From positions 21,542,501-21,606,500 of the forward strand of contig WPIO01000001.1 of NCBI GenBank assembly GCA_009760855.2: 64,000 nucleotides of DNA. The letters are read 5' to 3'. The notes under the pieces were generated by a model. That model worked only from the letters and a program-made list of their open reading frames with translations. It searched no databases and had not been told where the DNA came from. Each line of letters begins with the position of its first letter. Within the stretch, counting starts at the first letter, position 1. Below, piece by piece: positions 61,395-64,000 of the stretch. Both the position numbers and the translations under genes were made by a program. The DNA is from Cristatella mucedo (taxonomy: Eukaryota > Bryozoa > Phylactolaemata > Cristatellidae).

Positions 61395-62640
61395 GATGTT
61401 TGTCGGGAAATAGTCTACTGTTTTCCGGGCTTCGTACTGAGAAAAACGTAAATTTCAATGCCAATAAGCTGTTCTTTCAATGTCAAATGGCGGCATGTTA
61501 CATAAGTCAGCTTATAGCTGCCGAAATATTATTCGCGACCGGTTGTTTTCTAGACCGAGTCGGGCTATTAAGAGGTACTCTGGGTGTCGTTTACATTGCA
61601 GATCATTAGAAATGGACTCTAAATTAAGGGTATGGAATTATTATCTTAAGTATAGTCACTTTTCGTCGCTGCCGAGTTAGTTTCGCTACTGTCAGCATAA
61701 ATGCGTGCGTTGGTGTTGCACCTACCAAGCTGTGCTTGCTCAAAAGTTCAGCGCTTTACCGTTATTTGTTGCGAGTCGTCTGAGATTAAAACCGTTACTA
61801 GCGCTGTGCTTGCAGTCGAGTTTTTTTACGGACCCGGAAGCCGCGGCTCCCACTTTTTCTTTTTACAATAGTGCTAAATTCTCTTCAGTGTTTACTTTAA
61901 ATAGTTTTAGCTGCTTAAGCGCTTCCAAAGTAATGGTTGCTAATGTGCATGATTGAAGGGGTAATATTTCGCTGGCTTGCTGCACATATTGGAATTTCTT
62001 CATAAACATTTTTATCTTGAATGGTTGTTAACGGTTAAAGTTTTTAATGTGCTTCTTTAGCTAAGGGTCGTTTAAGCGCGCGGATAGCAGCTAAGGGTTA
62101 TCATTAGTTACTTAATGGGTTTAAGGTACTTGCGTACTTCCGTAGTAATTGTCACTCATTAATATACTCGGGTTTCGTACGTAGTCTTTAACAAGCTCGC
62201 TGCATCTATGTTGACGTTCTTCTTAAGAATGCTAGAGAGCTACAGGTGTATCTATGCCTCAAGGCACCAGCAAGCGGGAGAGCGTGAGACGATGCAATAC
62301 TCCGATGATGTTTGGGCATGTGAAACATATGTTGAGAAAAAAGCTAAGATGATTAAAAATACTATTCACCTTAGTTTTCATGAAAATATAAAACGTGACC
62401 GTTTTAACTGCGCCGCATACGCTGCTCATCTCGTCGAGGTGCGCCATATTGACGTCTTATTTTGGTGCTTATTGCCGTCCGCCTACCGGAGGACGTCGGA
62501 GGTCCACATTGGGCCTCTGTTGCCAGTCTGTACAGCGGCATTACTGCACATTTGCTCTATCATCTTGCACCATAGCGTGACTTTATTTATACATTATTTG
62601 CGTAGAACATGGCATTTTAAAATGTGTCGCATAGTTAACT
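61395..62640. other. Region upstream of RNF10, candidate promoter area
   Basis: No gene recognised. The sequence GCGCCATATTGACGTC at about 62441-62456 combines a YY1-like core with a TGACGTC CRE-like site about 230 bases before the RNF10 start codon, which would suit a housekeeping promoter; this is only suggestive. Confidence 0.35.
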
Positions 62641-62685
62641 TAGACGTCAATTCCTGTACGACCTTTCGGTCAGTTGAAACAACGG

Positions 62686-62764
62686 ATGCAAAGATCAGAC
62701 TGCGACATGGAGAAGCAAGTTTCTTACTTATCAACTAATAAGGCCAGTGACAGATCTAGAAAAG
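62686..62764 (+). CDS. RNF10: RNF10 first coding exon
   Basis: Encodes MQRSDCDMEKQVSYLSTNKA and SDRSRK plus one base; donor GTGAGT. The overhang base G joins AA of the next exon to give Glu. Family similarity here is weak, so this exon rests on splice phase and position. Confidence 0.65.
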
Positions 62765-64000
62765 GTGAGTGTGACTGGAGAAGAGATGCAGTGTGCTGCT
62801 TTAGATTGAGATCCTTTCGGCATGTTAGCATGGCGTGTTCCTCCAGCTTCGGATGCAGTGGCTGCAACGTAAAGCACTTTCTTGCCTTCAGCGATCCAAG
62901 CTTGCCTTTTAGAATATGCTGGCTATCAACAAGCATTCGAGACACCGCCGGCAAGGAAGCCGGTTCCCCAAAAAGAGAAAGCTCTGGACAAGAGGCCTAA
63001 AGAACGAGGAGGTCGCTACGATATCGACAGCAGTGAGGTAAGTTTAGCCACGGAATGCAGTACTAGGAAAATAGTTCAAACCATGGTTTTTTGGTTCGAA
63101 TTGGAATGACGTGTATGTGTATGTATTGTCATTGGCAAACAGGTGACGAGGAATAAGGGAAAGCCGGTCAAGCATAGTTTAAATCATCTGTTGAACTTCA
63201 CATATGACGAAAGCCTTCATTCATCGGATTCCGCTGCATGGCGAAAGAGATCAGGGCAACACTGGTATAAGCAATGCCGTCCTCGGTTCACCAAGGAACA
63301 GTACTTGCAGGCGAAGTAAGCACCTGTATGTTTTGATGTAACATATATTTAACTCCGTTCGATTGAGGTGGTACCCTGTCCACTTTTGGCTCTCACGTTA
63401 CAGCTGCCAGTTTGTTGTTCGAGAAGGGGCTGATTATGGTGTACTGGCGGCAGATGCCGATTGCACTGTGGATTGGGGCCTCATTGAGCAGTTGGTAGGC
63501 AGCTAGGCTGCTATACCATTTCTTCTGCAGCTGCTCGATTTAGATTGCCTGGTTGTTTAGTGCATGCATGTTGTTGGTTGGTTTTGTTTGTAGAGAATAT
63601 ACGATAATGATATTCCATCGTGTCCCATTTGCTTATATCCACCAACAGTGGCCAGGATCACGAGATGTGGGCATGTTTATTGCTGGACGTGCATGCTGCA
63701 TTACCTCTCCCTGGCTGACAAATCATGCCGGTGCCCCATTTGTTTTGAAGACGTCATGGAGACAGACCTGAAAAGGTTAACAGCAACGATCGGAGCTTTT
63801 GGCTACTGCTTTTTGTTTTGTTAGTATTCGATCTAATTATAATCAGTTGTCTTTGTAGTGTGAGATCCATCTCGTCACATAAATATAAAGTAGGAGAGAA
63901 GATAACAATGACTCTGATGAGGCGCGAACGTGAATCAACTTATGTCCAACCTAAATCAGTATGGAAGACTCGTGATAGCAGACATTGCCGTACGAGTCTG
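62686..64000 (+). CDS. RNF10: RNF10-type RING finger E3 ubiquitin ligase, 5' part (5 exons, runs off window)
   Basis: RNF10 is a RING E3 ligase implicated in ubiquitination of stalled 40S ribosomal proteins and in transcription control. Exons 62686-62764, 62913-63037, 63143-63315, 63404-63494, 63594-63775 and 63859 to the window end join in frame (the last is open, so six pieces). Matches include LNHLLNFTYDES, FTKEQYLQAKCQFVVREG-like wording (the junction gives Asn), VDWGLIEQL, then the C3HC4 RING from SCPICLYPPTVARITRCGH to CRCPICFEDV, then HKYKVGEKITMTLMRRERES. The N-terminal Ser/Gly-rich tail of human RNF10 is much shorter here. Start ATG 62686 is the first Met after an in-frame stop at 62641; ATG 62707 is an alternative. 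Confidence 0.94.
62913..63037 (+). CDS. RNF10: RNF10 exon, basic linker
   Basis: Acceptor TTGCCTTTTAG, donor GTAAGT. Encodes YAGYQQAFETPPARKPVPQK, EKALDKRPKERGGRYDIDSS and Glu. A low-complexity basic segment, as in the N-terminal third of RNF10. Confidence 0.8.
63143..63315 (+). CDS. RNF10: RNF10 exon (LNHLLNFTYDE)
   Basis: Acceptor GGCAAACAG, donor GTAAGC. Encodes VTRNKGKPVKHSLNHLLNFT through RFTKEQYLQA with a two-base overhang completing Asn; matches the NLNHLLNFTFEP...ELFLQAN region of RNF10. Confidence 0.93.
63404..63494 (+). CDS. RNF10: RNF10 exon (CQFVVREGADYG)
   Basis: Acceptor CACGTTACAG, donor GTAGGC. Encodes CQFVVREGADYGVLAADADC and TVDWGLIEQL, matching CQFVVSEDQDY...LVNWDFVEQV of RNF10. 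Confidence 0.94.
63594..63775 (+). CDS. RNF10: RNF10 RING finger exon
   Basis: Acceptor TTTTGTTTGTAG, donor GTTAAC. Encodes RIYDNDIPSCPICLYPPTVA and a C3HC4 RING: C-P-I-C, C-G-H-V-Y-C-W-T-C and C-P-I-C in the expected spacing, all eight zinc ligands present. Confidence 0.96.
63859..64000 (+). CDS. RNF10: RNF10 exon, open at window end
   Basis: Acceptor GTCTTTGTAG; the first base completes Ser, then VRSISSHKYKVGEKITMTLM and RRERESTYVQPKSVW, matching the ESHQYVVGDTITMQLMKREK segment of RNF10. Still open at the last base. Confidence 0.93.

Noticed and set aside
62208-62738. 176-codon open frame before RNF10
   Set aside because: It overlaps the RNF10 first exon in another frame, has no recognisable domain and lies in the likely promoter/5' UTR region.

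Overview
This window is nuclear DNA of an animal, most likely a marine or aquatic invertebrate. The evidence is spliced protein genes with GT-AG introns, strong matches to bilaterian gene families (Groucho/TLE, MYORG-type GH31 glycosidase, RNF10), intron-encoded C/D snoRNAs, and dense L2/CR1-like LINEs with tRNA-derived SINEs whose 3' tails resemble the LINE tails. Long (GT)n, (CT)n and (AT)n microsatellites are common. I cannot name the phylum from the sequence alone.

Layout. (1) 1-18388, + strand: 3' part of a Groucho/TLE co-repressor gene; eight exons encode 476 residues of the SP region and the whole WD40 propeller, and the 5' exons lie before the window. Its 8.4-kb intron holds an L2-like LINE with another LINE nested in it. 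(2) 18389-33598: intergenic and repeat-rich, with a GC-rich island near 21.1-21.9 kb, one orphan gankyrin-like ankyrin exon on the minus strand (24329-24536), a pogo/Tigger-like MITE, and many LINE and SINE copies. (3) 33599-about 40142, minus strand: a MYORG-like GH31 glycosidase gene, three exons recognised. The intron just upstream of its catalytic exon contains a LINE carrying a 248-bp near-identical copy of part of that exon. (4) 40150-52600: repeats, several long perfect inverted repeats, a 14-bp minisatellite, a second MITE copy. (5) About 52.9-54.26 kb, + strand: a small snoRNA host gene with six exons and five introns, one C/D-box snoRNA per intron. Three copies carry the SNORD31 (U31) antisense element and two belong to a second type whose target I cannot assign. 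Exon 1 has a 55-codon ORF. (6) 54.3-62.6 kb: repeats, including LINEs with nested SINEs. (7) 62686-64000, + strand: the start of an RNF10-type RING E3 ligase gene that runs off the window end.

The genes look like independent single-copy genes, not a functional cluster. Exon borders were chosen by splice consensus plus frame continuity; for Groucho, RNF10 and the two 3'-most MYORG exons the phases join without a break. The most notable signals are the snoRNA host gene with its duplicated A-B modules and the exon fragment copied into a neighbouring intronic LINE.
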